Shown here one piece after another: positions 8,065 to 16,317 of a stretch of DNA of 64,000 nucleotides; position 1 is the stretch's first letter, and every line of letters begins with the position of its first letter. A model generated the notes under the pieces. The model was not told the DNA's origin. It saw only the letters and a list, made by a program, of their open reading frames with translations, and ran no database searches. The stretch covers positions 62,001 to 126,000 of the forward strand of contig NZ_BAAAUV010000020.1 in NCBI RefSeq assembly GCF_039534125.1, in the 5' to 3' direction. The position numbers and the translations under genes were made by a program. The stretch is from Actinocorallia longicatena (GTDB lineage: Bacteria > Actinomycetota > Actinomycetes > Streptosporangiales > Streptosporangiaceae).

Positions 8065-10328
8065 GTGACGTGATGCGGTCGATCGACGACAGGGTGCTGT
8101 GGCTGGCGACCTCGATCGTCCATGACGCCAACCGGGTCCGGCCCAACCCGACCGGGCTCAAGGTCGGCGGCCACCAGGCCTCGTCGGCGTCGATGGTGTC
8201 CATCATGACCTCGCTCTGGTTCGGCCAGCTCACCGCCGAGGACCGCGTCTCGGTCAAGCCGCACGCCTCCCCGGTGCTGCACGCCATCAACTACCTGCTC
8301 GGCGAGCTGGACGAGCGCTACCTGACCACCCTGCGGAGCTTCGGCGGCCTCCAGAGCTACCCGAGCCGGATCAAGGACCCCGACCCCGTCGACTACTCGA
8401 CCGGCTCGGTCGGCATCGGCGCCACCGCCCCGATCTGGGGCGCGATGGCCCGCAGGTTCGTCGGCACCGCCGGGATCGGACGCCAGTACTCCCTGGTCGG
8501 CGACGCCGAGCTCGACGAGGGCGCGGTGTGGGAGGCGATCCTCGACCCGGCCGTCGCCGAGCTCGGCGAGGTGGTGTGGATCGTCGACCTGAACCGGCAG
8601 TCCCTCGACCGGGTGGTCCCCAACATCTCCGCCGGACGCCTCGAGGGCATGTTCGCCGCCGCCGGCTGGCAGGTGATCACGCTCAAGTACGGGCGGCTCC
8701 TGGAGGACCTGTTCACCCGGCTCGGCGGGATGCAGCTCCGCGAGCGCATCGACCGGATGACCAACCCCGAGTACCAGCGGCTGCTCCGCTGCGCCCCCGA
8801 GGAGCTGCGCGACCGGCTGCCGGGCGACGGTCCCGGCGCCCCCGCCGTCGCCGCGCTCGTCAGGGAGCTCGACGACGCGACCCTCCTGGCGGCCGTCCGG
8901 GACCTGGGCGGGCACGACCACCGGGCCCTCGCCCACGCCTACGCCGAGATCGACGACAGCCGCCCGACCGTCATCTTCGCCTACACCGTGAAGGGCTACG
9001 GCCTGCCCACCCAGGGCCATCCGCAGAACCACTCCTCCCTGCTCACAGCCGAGCAGATGACCGAACTGGCCGCGACCCTGGGCACCGACCCCGCCGAGCC
9101 CTGGCGGCGCTTCGACCCCGAATCGGCCGCCGGGCGCCTGTGCGCCGACACCGCGGACCGGCTGCGCCGCCCCGGCCGGGCCGCCAGGCCCGCGCCCGAG
9201 CTTCCCGCCGACATCGGCCGCACCCCGACCGGCACCTCGACCACTCAGGCCGCCCTCGGCCGCACCCTCATGGACCTCACCCGGACCGCCCCCGAGGCCG
9301 CGCGCCGGGTCGTCACCGTGACGCCCGACGTGGCCTCCTCCACCAACCTCGGCGGCTGGGTCAACAAGGTCGGCGTCTGGTCGCCGCGTGAACGCGAGAA
9401 CTGGTTCGCCGACGACGCCGAGACGATCCTGCACTGGCGCGAGAAGCCGACGGGCCAGCACATCGAGCTGGGCATCGCCGAGGTCAACCTGGTCGGCCTC
9501 CTCGGCGAGCTGGGCGCGACCTGGAGCCGCTGGGGCGAGCCGCTGCTGCCGATCGGCGTCATGTACGACCCGTTCGTCCAGCGGGCGCTCGAACCGTGGT
9601 CGTTCGGCATCTACGCGGGCGGCCAGTCGATCCTGGTCGGCACGCCCTCGGGCGTCACGCTGGCGCCGGAGGGCGGCGCCCACCAGTCGATCACGACCCC
9701 GTCGCTCGGCATCGAGCAGCCCGGCTGCGTCACCTACGAACCGGCCTTCGCGATCGACACCGAATGGACCCTGCTCGAGTCGCTCGCCCACCTGGGCAGG
9801 CCGGACGGCCACTCGGCCTACCTGCGGCTGTCGACCCGCCCGATCGACCAGTCCCTCGCCGCGGTCCCCGAGGATCCGGCCGCCCGTGAACGCCGTCGCC
9901 GCCAGGTCGTGGCGGGCGGCTACCCGCTGCGCCGCCCGGCCGGGGCCCGGGTGACGATCGCGGCGATGGGCGCGCTGGTGCCCGAGGCGCTGGCCGCCGC
10001 CGACCGGCTCGAAGCACAGGGGGTCCCGGCGGCCGTGGCCTGCGTGACCTCGCCGGGACTGCTCTACCGGGCGGTGCGGGCACGCCAGGGCCAGGACGAG
10101 GCGCCCACCTGGATCCTCGACCAGCTCCTGCCCGACACCCCGCTGGTCACGGTCCTGGACGGCCATCCCCACACCCTGGCCTTCCTCGCCTCGGTCCACC
10201 ACCGCCCGTCCGCGAACCTGGGCGTCACCCGCTTCGGCCAGTCGGGCGACCTCGCCGACGTCTACGCCCACCACGGCATCGACACCGACACGATCGTCCG
10301 CACGGCCCTCGACCTGGCCGCACCCTGA
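8061..10328 (+). CDS. Transketolase / homodimeric pyruvate dehydrogenase E1-like thiamine diphosphate enzyme
   Basis: A 755-residue thiamine-diphosphate enzyme related to transketolase and to AceE-type pyruvate dehydrogenase E1. The cofactor motif GDAELDEG (about residue 147) is followed by DLNRQSLDR, which supplies the Asn of the GDG-N motif; STGSVGIGA precedes it as in AceE. A pyrimidine-binding domain (TPDVASSTNLGGW, then GQHIELGIAEVNLVGLLG with its catalytic Glu) and a C-terminal transketolase-like domain follow. AceE proteins are near 900 residues, so this is a shorter relative. I chose the ATG at 8061 because it overlaps the pxpC stop as ATGA; an in-frame ATG at 8052 also exists. Coupling to pxpC suggests co-expression. 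The substrate is unknown. Confidence 0.85.
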   Translation: MSDVMRSIDDRVLWLATSIVHDANRVRPNPTGLKVGGHQASSASMVSIMTSLWFGQLTAEDRVSVKPHASPVLHAINYLLGELDERYLTTLRSFGGLQSYPSRIKDPDPVDYSTGSVGIGATAPIWGAMARRFVGTAGIGRQYSLVGDAELDEGAVWEAILDPAVAELGEVVWIVDLNRQSLDRVVPNISAGRLEGMFAAAGWQVITLKYGRLLEDLFTRLGGMQLRERIDRMTNPEYQRLLRCAPEELRDRLPGDGPGAPAVAALVRELDDATLLAAVRDLGGHDHRALAHAYAEIDDSRPTVIFAYTVKGYGLPTQGHPQNHSSLLTAEQMTELAATLGTDPAEPWRRFDPESAAGRLCADTADRLRRPGRAARPAPELPADIGRTPTGTSTTQAALGRTLMDLTRTAPEAARRVVTVTPDVASSTNLGGWVNKVGVWSPRERENWFADDAETILHWREKPTGQHIELGIAEVNLVGLLGELGATWSRWGEPLLPIGVMYDPFVQRALEPWSFGIYAGGQSILVGTPSGVTLAPEGGAHQSITTPSLGIEQPGCVTYEPAFAIDTEWTLLESLAHLGRPDGHSAYLRLSTRPIDQSLAAVPEDPAARERRRRQVVAGGYPLRRPAGARVTIAAMGALVPEALAAADRLEAQGVPAAVACVTSPGLLYRAVRARQGQDEAPTWILDQLLPDTPLVTVLDGHPHTLAFLASVHHRPSANLGVTRFGQSGDLADVYAHHGIDTDTIVRTALDLAAP

Positions 10329-10338
10329 GGAGCGGCGC

Positions 10339-11379
10339 TCAGACGGGGAAGGACCTCACCTCCGCCCGCAGCGCCAGCCCGGGGACCCTCGACCACAGCT
10401 CGGACTCGCCGGTCGCCGGGTCCCAGGTTCCGGCGACCGCGCCCCCGTGCAGGACGACCGGGGAGATCCAGCCCGCCGCCCTGCTGACCTTGGCGCGGTG
10501 CTCGGCGGGGATCAGGTAGGTCGCGTCGGTCCCCGCGCCCAGCACGTACTGGTCGAACGGGCCGAGAAGCCGGACGGCCCCGGACGGCTCGGCGGCCGTG
10601 AGCGCCTCGACGTGCCCGGTCAGCGCCCGCATCACGACGCCCTCCACGGACACCTCGGTCAGCTCGTCCTCCAGGGCGGCGAACCAGGACCGCACGTCGC
10701 CCTTGCGGCTCATCCGTCGCATGAGCCAGTTGTCGAACATGTCGGGTGTGGCCGGGCCGTGGGCGCCCAGGTAGGCGCGGAGCACGGTGCGGGCGGCCTC
10801 CTCGACGGGCGGCGCCGGACGCCATCCGGGCAGCGAGGCGGGACTGGTGAAGGTGATCCGCCCGCCCTGGGACGGACCGTGGCACAGCACGCCCCACCAG
10901 GCCAGCGGCTTGAGGATGCTGCCCCAGCCGCTGGACAGCGCCCCTTCGAGATGGGTGGAGCCGGTCTCGGCCAGGACCGCGGCGGTGAACTCGGCCCGGG
11001 TCAGCGGCCCCGACGGCAGCACGTCGGCCGCGACCTTCGCGATGGCCTCCACATCGGCGGGAGTCGCGCCCGAGGCCCTGGTCCAGGCGGGCTTCTCCCA
11101 GTTGCGGACCGTCGAGCACAGGGTCAGGTAGGCACTCGCCTCCTCGACCGGCAGCAGATGAAGCGTGCCCCGCATGGCCCAGGTCTTCACCAGGCTCACC
11201 CCGACCGCGTCTCCGGTGTAGGCGCCGCGGACCGCCAGGGACGTGGCGGCCGCCGAGGCCACCTGCGCCTGCACCCCGGCCAGCCGCCGGGCGACCACCG
11301 CGGGATCGGGCTCCGGAGTCAGGAGGAACTGCCGCTCCATCCGCCAGGCGAGGATCTGAGGCCAGGTCAGGGTCTCCAT
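10339..11379 (-). CDS. AlkZ-like DNA glycosylase (HTH_42 winged-helix family)
   Basis: A 346-residue protein of the HTH_42 winged-helix family, which contains the AlkZ and AlkX DNA glycosylases that excise alkylated bases and unhook interstrand crosslinks. Residues 33-41 read LAGVQAQVA, placing the family's catalytic QxQ motif at Q37 and Q39, the same register I recall for AlkZ; AlkX-type members carry QxD instead. The TWAMRGTLHLL segment is also typical of the family. I start at the ATG at 11379 (METLTWPQIL); the frame is open further upstream but runs into the divergent PPOX gene. It converges on the thiamine-diphosphate enzyme with a 10-bp gap. Older annotation would say only winged helix DNA-binding protein. 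Confidence 0.82.
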   Translation of the reverse strand: METLTWPQILAWRMERQFLLTPEPDPAVVARRLAGVQAQVASAAATSLAVRGAYTGDAVGVSLVKTWAMRGTLHLLPVEEASAYLTLCSTVRNWEKPAWTRASGATPADVEAIAKVAADVLPSGPLTRAEFTAAVLAETGSTHLEGALSSGWGSILKPLAWWGVLCHGPSQGGRITFTSPASLPGWRPAPPVEEAARTVLRAYLGAHGPATPDMFDNWLMRRMSRKGDVRSWFAALEDELTEVSVEGVVMRALTGHVEALTAAEPSGAVRLLGPFDQYVLGAGTDATYLIPAEHRAKVSRAAGWISPVVLHGGAVAGTWDPATGESELWSRVPGLALRAEVRSFPV

Positions 11380-11469
11380 GGCAAGAACGTACCCAGACCG
11401 TGTGACACTTCGCATGATCGGTCCCGCAGCGGGCATGGTCACGCAGAAAGCGATCTTGAAGGAGGAGTC

Positions 11470-11862
11470 ATGGCCGAACTCAGCGCAGAGGCGAAGGCGC
11501 TTTTCCAGCAGCCGATCCCGGGGTGGGTGACGACCCGGCGCAAGGACGGTTCCCTGCACAGCACCGTCGTGTGGGTCGACGCCGACGACCAGGGCGTCTA
11601 CTTCAACACGGCCGTGGGCCGCGCCAAGGAGCGCCACCTGCGCAACGATCCGACGATCTCGGTGAGCGTGCTGGACCCGGCGAACCCCTACCACCTGGTG
11701 AGCGTGTCGGGCACCGCGACGCTCGACACCACCGACGCCGACGCCACCATCGACCGGCTGGCCAAGAAGTACATCGACGCCGACGTCTATCCCGGCCACA
11801 CCCCGGACGAGCAGCGCATCAACGTCCGCGTCAGGGCCGACAAGGTCATCTACAACGGCTGA
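11470..11862 (+). CDS. PPOX-class F420-dependent oxidoreductase
   Basis: A 130-residue split-barrel flavin/F420-binding protein of the pyridoxamine 5'-phosphate oxidase-like class (Rv1155 type). Family features are the N-terminal GWVTTRRKDGSLHSTVVWV, the phosphate-contacting YFNTAVGRAKERHLRNDP and the sheet segment VSVSGTATL. Actinobacterial members usually reduce substrates with the deazaflavin F420, but the substrate cannot be predicted. The ATG at 11470 is preceded by a strong AAGGAGGA-type ribosome site. The last 13 bp overlap the 3' end of pxpB on the other strand. Confidence 0.88.
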   Translation: MAELSAEAKALFQQPIPGWVTTRRKDGSLHSTVVWVDADDQGVYFNTAVGRAKERHLRNDPTISVSVLDPANPYHLVSVSGTATLDTTDADATIDRLAKKYIDADVYPGHTPDEQRINVRVRADKVIYNG

Positions 11863-12434
11863 AACCTGACCCGGGTACCGGGGCTCAGCAGCGACGGCGG
11901 GTCCCGGTCCACGTCCCAGAGCGTCAGCGGGGTCCGGCCGAGCAGCCGCCACCCGCCCGGCGACGCCGAGGGATAGACCGCCGTGTACGGGCCCGCGACC
12001 GCCACCGATCCGGCGGGGACGCGGGTCCGCGGCGTCTCCCGGCGAGGGACGTCCAGGACGCCTCCGGTCAGGTAGCCGAAGCCGGGGGAGAAGCCCAGGT
12101 AGGCGACGGTGTACTCGGCCCCGCAGTGCCGCGCGGCCACCTCGTCCACGGTGAGCCCGGTCAGCCCGGCCACCTCGGCGAGATCCTCGCCGTCGTACAC
12201 GACCGGGATCTCCACGAGTTCCCCCGAGCCCGTGAACTCCCCGGCGGACAGGCCGCGCAGCGCGCGTTCCAGCGCGTCCAGCGGCCCCGAGGCCACCACG
12301 AGGACGGTCGAGGCGCCCGGCACGACCTCCTCGACGCCCGGCAGCCCCGCGGCCCTGACGGCGGCGTCGAAGGCGTGCGGCACCGGCGTCTCCACGAGAA
12401 GCGCCCGGTCGCCCGCCCGCCGGATCTCCATCAC
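11850..12434 (-). CDS. pxpB: 5-oxoprolinase subunit PxpB (KipI family)
   Basis: A 194-residue KipI/PxpB homologue, the second subunit of the 5-oxoprolinase complex. It starts MMEIRRAGDRALLVE and carries the family segments VPVVYDGEDL-like (IPVVYDGEDLAEVA), YLGFSPGFGYL and the C-terminal GGWRLLGRTPLTLWD. It follows pxpA with a 10-bp gap in the same direction, so the two are one operon. In the usual arrangement pxpC would come next; here the 3' end instead overlaps the convergent PPOX gene by 13 bp. Confidence 0.92.
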   Translation of the reverse strand: MMEIRRAGDRALLVETPVPHAFDAAVRAAGLPGVEEVVPGASTVLVVASGPLDALERALRGLSAGEFTGSGELVEIPVVYDGEDLAEVAGLTGLTVDEVAARHCGAEYTVAYLGFSPGFGYLTGGVLDVPRRETPRTRVPAGSVAVAGPYTAVYPSASPGGWRLLGRTPLTLWDVDRDPPSLLSPGTRVRFQPL

Positions 12435-12444
12435 GGGACCGTCC

Positions 12445-13194
12445 TCAGACGAACGGCGTCAGATGCACGCCCGCGTCGGTCAGCGCCGAGCGCACGCTCT
12501 TGGCCAGCTCCACCGCGCCGGGGGTGTCGCCGTGCACGCAGATCGACCTGGCCTGCACCGGCACGACCGTCCCGTCGATCGCCACGACCTCGCCCTCGAC
12601 GGCCATCCGCACGGCCCGCGCGGCGACCTGGGCGGGATCACGCACCACCGCGACGGGGGAGCGGCGCGGCACCAGGGTCCCCTCGGCGGTGTAGGCGCGG
12701 TCGGCGTAGCACTCCGCGACGATCCGCATCGTCGTGGGCGCCTCCTCGAACAGCACCGAGCCTGGCAGGGTCAGCACCGGAAGCGTGGGATCGAAGTCGC
12801 CGACGGCCGCGACCACGGCCCGCGCCTGCTCCCTGTCGTGGACGATCCGGTTGTACAGCGCCCCGTGCGGCTTCACGTAGGAGACCCGCCCGCCGGCGGC
12901 CTTGGCGATGCCCTCCAGGGCGGCGATCTGGTAGAGGATCTCGGCCGTCAGCTCCTCGAACGGCACGTCCATGGAGCGCCGCCCGAACCCCGCGAGGTCG
13001 CGGTAGGAGACCTGCGCGCCGATCGCGACGTTCCGCGCGACCGCTCCCTCGCACGTCGTCCGCATGATCAGCGGGTCGCCCGCATGGAAGCCGCAGGCGA
13101 TGTTCGCGCTCGTCACCACCGACAGCAGCGCCAGGTCGTCGCCGAGCTGCCACGCCCCGAACCCCTCGCCGAGGTCGGCGTTCAGATCCATCAT
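12445..13194 (-). CDS. pxpA: 5-oxoprolinase subunit PxpA (LamB/YcsF family)
   Basis: A 249-residue LamB/YcsF protein, the PxpA subunit of ATP-dependent 5-oxoprolinase. The diagnostic N-terminus is MMDLNADLGEGFG, followed by ANIACGFHAGDP and YVKPHGALYN. I chose the ATG at 13194, which has an AAGGA ribosome site about 8 bp upstream and gives the usual family length. A GTG at 13263 overlaps the upstream stop as GTGA and would add 23 residues not seen in the family; coupling through that start cannot be excluded. The gene lies directly downstream of the TY-Chap/SseB cluster, so it may be read from the same transcript. Confidence 0.92.
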   Translation of the reverse strand: MMDLNADLGEGFGAWQLGDDLALLSVVTSANIACGFHAGDPLIMRTTCEGAVARNVAIGAQVSYRDLAGFGRRSMDVPFEELTAEILYQIAALEGIAKAAGGRVSYVKPHGALYNRIVHDREQARAVVAAVGDFDPTLPVLTLPGSVLFEEAPTTMRIVAECYADRAYTAEGTLVPRRSPVAVVRDPAQVAARAVRMAVEGEVVAIDGTVVPVQARSICVHGDTPGAVELAKSVRSALTDAGVHLTPFV

Positions 13195-13259
13195 CCGCAG
13201 ATCCTTCACGGTCGGCCGCATTCCGTAGGCCACGGACGGTCCCGCGACGAGCCGGTCGT

Positions 13260-13634
13260 TCACTCGTAGACCTCCTCGCGGATCTCCCGGATCTCGGTGA
13301 CAGGCGCCCACGCCTGGTACACGCCCCGGTCGAACCGCTCGAGCTTCAGCCGCTCGGCGACCGGCGCGCGGCCGCCGGTGTACTCCACCCGCAGCCAGCC
13401 GTCGTGCTCGCCGAGGATCACGAACGGCTGATCATTCCACAAGCAGCGGGTGACGACATAGTGCAGCCGGTCGAGCTCGTCGTAGGGGACCGTCTTGACG
13501 AACCTGCCCGGCAGGGCCGCCTTGAATCCGGCGAGCGGGACCTCGGTGTAGAGCCGTACCTCGTCGTGGGAGGGGGAGGCGGGGAACTCCTCGCCGCGCC
13601 AGACCGCGTAGTAGCCCTCTCTGATCTTGTCCAT
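13260..13634 (-). CDS. Small protein of the TY-Chap/SseB locus, possible immunity-type protein
   Basis: A 124-residue soluble protein that I do not recognise with certainty. It is rich in aromatic and charged residues (GYYAVWRGEEFPAS, then LHYVVTRCLWNDQPFVILGE and GWLRVEY) and lacks a signal peptide or membrane segment. Its ATG overlaps the stop of the upstream 428-residue gene as TGATG, so the two are translationally coupled. A small acidic protein coupled immediately after a large multidomain protein is the usual layout of a toxin-immunity or chaperone-client pair; that role is inference only. Confidence 0.7.
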   Translation of the reverse strand: MDKIREGYYAVWRGEEFPASPSHDEVRLYTEVPLAGFKAALPGRFVKTVPYDELDRLHYVVTRCLWNDQPFVILGEHDGWLRVEYTGGRAPVAERLKLERFDRGVYQAWAPVTEIREIREEVYE

Positions 13635-14920
13635 CAGACGCTCTTCCAGAGGGTCGTGTCGGCGTCGAAGACCGCTTCGAGCGTGCGGCGCCCCGACCGG
13701 TCGAACCGGTAGATCTCGGCGCCGTGCGGCAGCCGCTGGCTGTCGACCTTGAACTCGGGCACCGGGACGCCGTCGCCCGGCGCGAACCCGGTGCCGTCGA
13801 ACGGCGGGTGCTCGACGACCCAGCCGCCGGGCATCGCGTCGGCGGAGGCCTCGTCGGGGCCGCCGTGCGGGGTGCGCAGCAGTTCCCCGGCGCGGGCGGT
13901 CCACCGCAGGACGTGCACGGAGTCGTCGGTCGCCGCGAACGGCGGGTCGGTGAGGCCCAGCGCGGCGTAGATCCGCTGCGGGGTCGTGAGGGCCATGACG
14001 TCCACGACCCGGTGCACGTATCCGGCGACCCTGTCGTAGCCGCCCTCGAGGTAGTGGACGACCAGCGGATGCGGCAGCACCTTCTGCATGACGCGCGTGT
14101 TGGGGGAGCCGCCGAGCAGCGCGAGGGTGCGGGAGTCGAGGTAGCCGGAGTCGGCGAGCCCGTCGTCGATGGCGAGCTGCCAGTGCGGCTGCGGCCAGGT
14201 CGCGGTCAGCGAGGCCAGGGTCGTCGTCCGGTGCGGCTCGGCGGGCGGCGCGGTGAAGGCCCGCACGTAGACGCCGTCCCCGTAGAAGACGGTCCCCGCG
14301 ACGTACAGCTCGGCCTTCTGCAGCGCGGCGAGGTAGCCGTCGCGGTCGCCGTTGGCCTTGGCCTCCGACAGCCGGATCGCGGTGATGTTCCGCTTGGGCT
14401 TCGGCGCCTCGGCGACCGGGATCGACGGCGAGGACGCCAGCGCCGACAGGTCGTGCCCGGCCAGCGGCGGCGGGATGTGCTTGTCGGTGATCCGGGCCGG
14501 GTCGGCGGGCTCGATGCCCAGCTCGACCAGCGAGAGGAACACGGTGCCGCGGAAGGCCTCGTAGGCGAGGTCGGAGGGTTCCCCGGCCCCCTGGACGTCG
14601 CGCAGGGCCGTCACCATCATCGCCGAGACCTCGCGGAACCGCCCGGCGGGGGCGTTGCACGGCAGGTCGAAGGTCCAGTTGCCCTGCGGTTCGGGCCGTT
14701 CCCAGCCGACGCCGATCAGCCGGTCCTCGGCCTCCTCGGTGAACCGCAGGTGCCCGGCGAGGACGGCGCTGCTGACGGCTTCGGCGCGGAGCATCTCGCC
14801 GGTGCGGAACGCCTGCGTGTAGTGGCTGCCCTGGTGCCTCTGATGCACCACGAGCACCATCTGCGGGTCGAGTCCGGCCAGCTCGCGGGCCAGTCTCTCG
14901 GTGAAGTCGGTCCAGTCCAC
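13634..14920 (-). CDS. TY-Chap / SseB-like domain protein, copy B
   Basis: A 428-residue cytoplasmic protein. Residues 1-130 (WTDFTERLARELAGLDPQM, then HYTQAFRTGEMLRAEAVSS) match the TY-Chap-type domain, related to type III secretion chaperones and YbjN. A middle segment (about 185-270) resembles the SseB fold as in copy A. The remainder is unassigned and ends LPHGAEIYRFDRSG, also similar to copy A's C-terminus. The GTG start at 14920 is 12 bp after the stop of copy A. Domain names are from memory of the families, and the molecular role is unknown. The two copies differ most in the C-terminal half, as expected for proteins with fixed chaperone and variable effector parts. Confidence 0.75.
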   Translation of the reverse strand: MDWTDFTERLARELAGLDPQMVLVVHQRHQGSHYTQAFRTGEMLRAEAVSSAVLAGHLRFTEEAEDRLIGVGWERPEPQGNWTFDLPCNAPAGRFREVSAMMVTALRDVQGAGEPSDLAYEAFRGTVFLSLVELGIEPADPARITDKHIPPPLAGHDLSALASSPSIPVAEAPKPKRNITAIRLSEAKANGDRDGYLAALQKAELYVAGTVFYGDGVYVRAFTAPPAEPHRTTTLASLTATWPQPHWQLAIDDGLADSGYLDSRTLALLGGSPNTRVMQKVLPHPLVVHYLEGGYDRVAGYVHRVVDVMALTTPQRIYAALGLTDPPFAATDDSVHVLRWTARAGELLRTPHGGPDEASADAMPGGWVVEHPPFDGTGFAPGDGVPVPEFKVDSQRLPHGAEIYRFDRSGRRTLEAVFDADTTLWKSV

Positions 14921-14932
14921 GGTGCGTCCGTC

Positions 14933-16267
14933 CTAGGCGCCGTCGGCGGGGACTCGGCTGGCCGCCCACTGCCCCGACGACGCGTCGTAGACGGCGGTCA
15001 GCTCGTCGCCCGAGAAGAGTTCGGCGCCGTGCGGCAGGCGGATCGGCCTGCCCGGCGCGGCCAGCCGGACGTCCCCCTCGTGCGGCCGCGAGGCCCCGTT
15101 GGCGGCCTGCACGTCGGGGAGGGGCAGCGGCGGGGCGGGCAGGACGGACGCGGGCAGGACGGACGCGGGCAGGACGGACCCGGTCGGGGGCCGGTCCTCC
15201 TCGGGGAACCGGTAGGCGGGGGAGAGCGGATCGTTCTCGGGCTCGCGCCCGTTGACCCGCGGCGGCGGGAGCTCGCGAGGGAACTCGCGGTGCAGATCGC
15301 GGGTGAGGTCGCGGTGCGGGAGGGCGCCGGGGACGAGCAGGTCCGGGGGGATCGGTCCAGTGGTGAGCAGATCGGTGATCGGCAGGCCGTCGGAGACGGT
15401 CGAGTGGGGCGAACTCCGCTGGATCGCGTCGAGGCGGGAGAGCATCGCGGCGTCGAGGCTGATCTCGCTCGGGCCGCCCAGATTGACGGTGAGCCGCCAG
15501 GCCGGATCCGGCCACGCGGCGGCGAGGACGGCGAGGGTCGTGCGGCGGTGCAGCCCGGCGTACCCGGCCGACATCAGGGCCTGGGGCGAGGTGAAGGCGG
15601 GCAGCAGGGTGACGCCGTCGCGGACCACGGTGGTGTGCTCGGTCAGCCCCGGGTCCTCGACGGCCGGTCCGCTGGCCGGGAGCAGGAGTTCCGCGTCGAG
15701 CAGCAGGTCGAAGTAGCCGAGGTGGTCGCCGCGTTCACGGGCGGCCAGCAGCTGCTGTTCGAGCGGTGCGGCGGCCACGGGAGCCGGGACGGGCGCGGCC
15801 CGCCGGGCGGTGACGCGGGAGGGGTCGGAGACGTCGATCCCCAGGCCGGCCAGCTCGATCAGGCCGGTCCCGTGCCGGTGAAAGGACTCGTAGACCAGAT
15901 CGAGGGGCCGCCGGACGCCCTGGACGTCCCTCAGGGCCGTCACCATCATGTCGGCGAGCAGAGCGAACGCCCCGTGTCCCGATTCGGGGGGCAGCTCGGT
16001 CCACCAGTTGGCGGGCGGCCAGTCGGCCGTCGGGGGGCGCCAGCCCGCTTCCACCAGCACTTCCTCGTCCGCGGGGGTGAGGGTGAGATGGCCGTCGAGG
16101 AAGTTGTTGCTGACGGACTCGGCGTAGAGCCGGTCCGGCTCCCGCATGGCCTGCACGTAGTGGCGGCTCTCATCGCGCTCGCGGACGATCAGGATGGTGT
16201 CGCGGTCGAGGCCCGCAAGCTCTAGGGCGAAGCGCTGGGCAAACTCCGACCACTCCAAGGAGACCAC
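14933..16267 (-). CDS. TY-Chap / SseB-like domain protein, copy A
   Basis: A 444-residue paralogue of the next gene. The TY-Chap-like N-terminus reads LEWSEFAQRFALELAGLDRD and HYVQAMREPDRLYAESVSNN; a second segment (about 165-260) includes LLPAFTSPQALMSAGYAG, typical of SseB-type domains. The C-terminal third is proline-rich and contains the tandem peptide SVLPASVLPASVLPA, coded by three 15-bp repeats. It ends LPHGAELFSGDE, matching copy B. The GTG start at 16267 has AAGGG just upstream. Such proteins are found in actinobacterial polymorphic-toxin and conflict loci, where the N-terminal part is thought to act as a chaperone. No secretion signal is present. Confidence 0.75.
   Translation of the reverse strand: MVSLEWSEFAQRFALELAGLDRDTILIVRERDESRHYVQAMREPDRLYAESVSNNFLDGHLTLTPADEEVLVEAGWRPPTADWPPANWWTELPPESGHGAFALLADMMVTALRDVQGVRRPLDLVYESFHRHGTGLIELAGLGIDVSDPSRVTARRAAPVPAPVAAAPLEQQLLAARERGDHLGYFDLLLDAELLLPASGPAVEDPGLTEHTTVVRDGVTLLPAFTSPQALMSAGYAGLHRRTTLAVLAAAWPDPAWRLTVNLGGPSEISLDAAMLSRLDAIQRSSPHSTVSDGLPITDLLTTGPIPPDLLVPGALPHRDLTRDLHREFPRELPPPRVNGREPENDPLSPAYRFPEEDRPPTGSVLPASVLPASVLPAPPLPLPDVQAANGASRPHEGDVRLAAPGRPIRLPHGAELFSGDELTAVYDASSGQWAASRVPADGA
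15136..15180 (-). repeat. Three 15-bp in-frame tandem repeats
   Basis: Three copies of cgggcaggacggacg (the last ending c) lie at 15136-15150, 15151-15165 and 15166-15180. They code for SVLPA-type pentapeptides in the proline-rich linker of TY-Chap/SseB copy A. Confidence 0.95.
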
Positions 16268-16317
16268 TCCACCCTTCCAGGAACATCACCGGGAGACCCC
16301 CGCCGCGGCTCCACAGT

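Noticed and set aside
8055..10274. 739-codon open frame on the minus strand opposite the thiamine-diphosphate enzyme
   Set aside because: It is the antisense shadow of a well-supported gene; its translation is compositionally biased (Gly, Arg, Val, Asp) and matches no family.
13724..16225. 833-codon plus-strand frame antisense to the TY-Chap/SseB genes
   Set aside because: Shadow frame; the minus-strand genes have clear paralogy and coupled starts.
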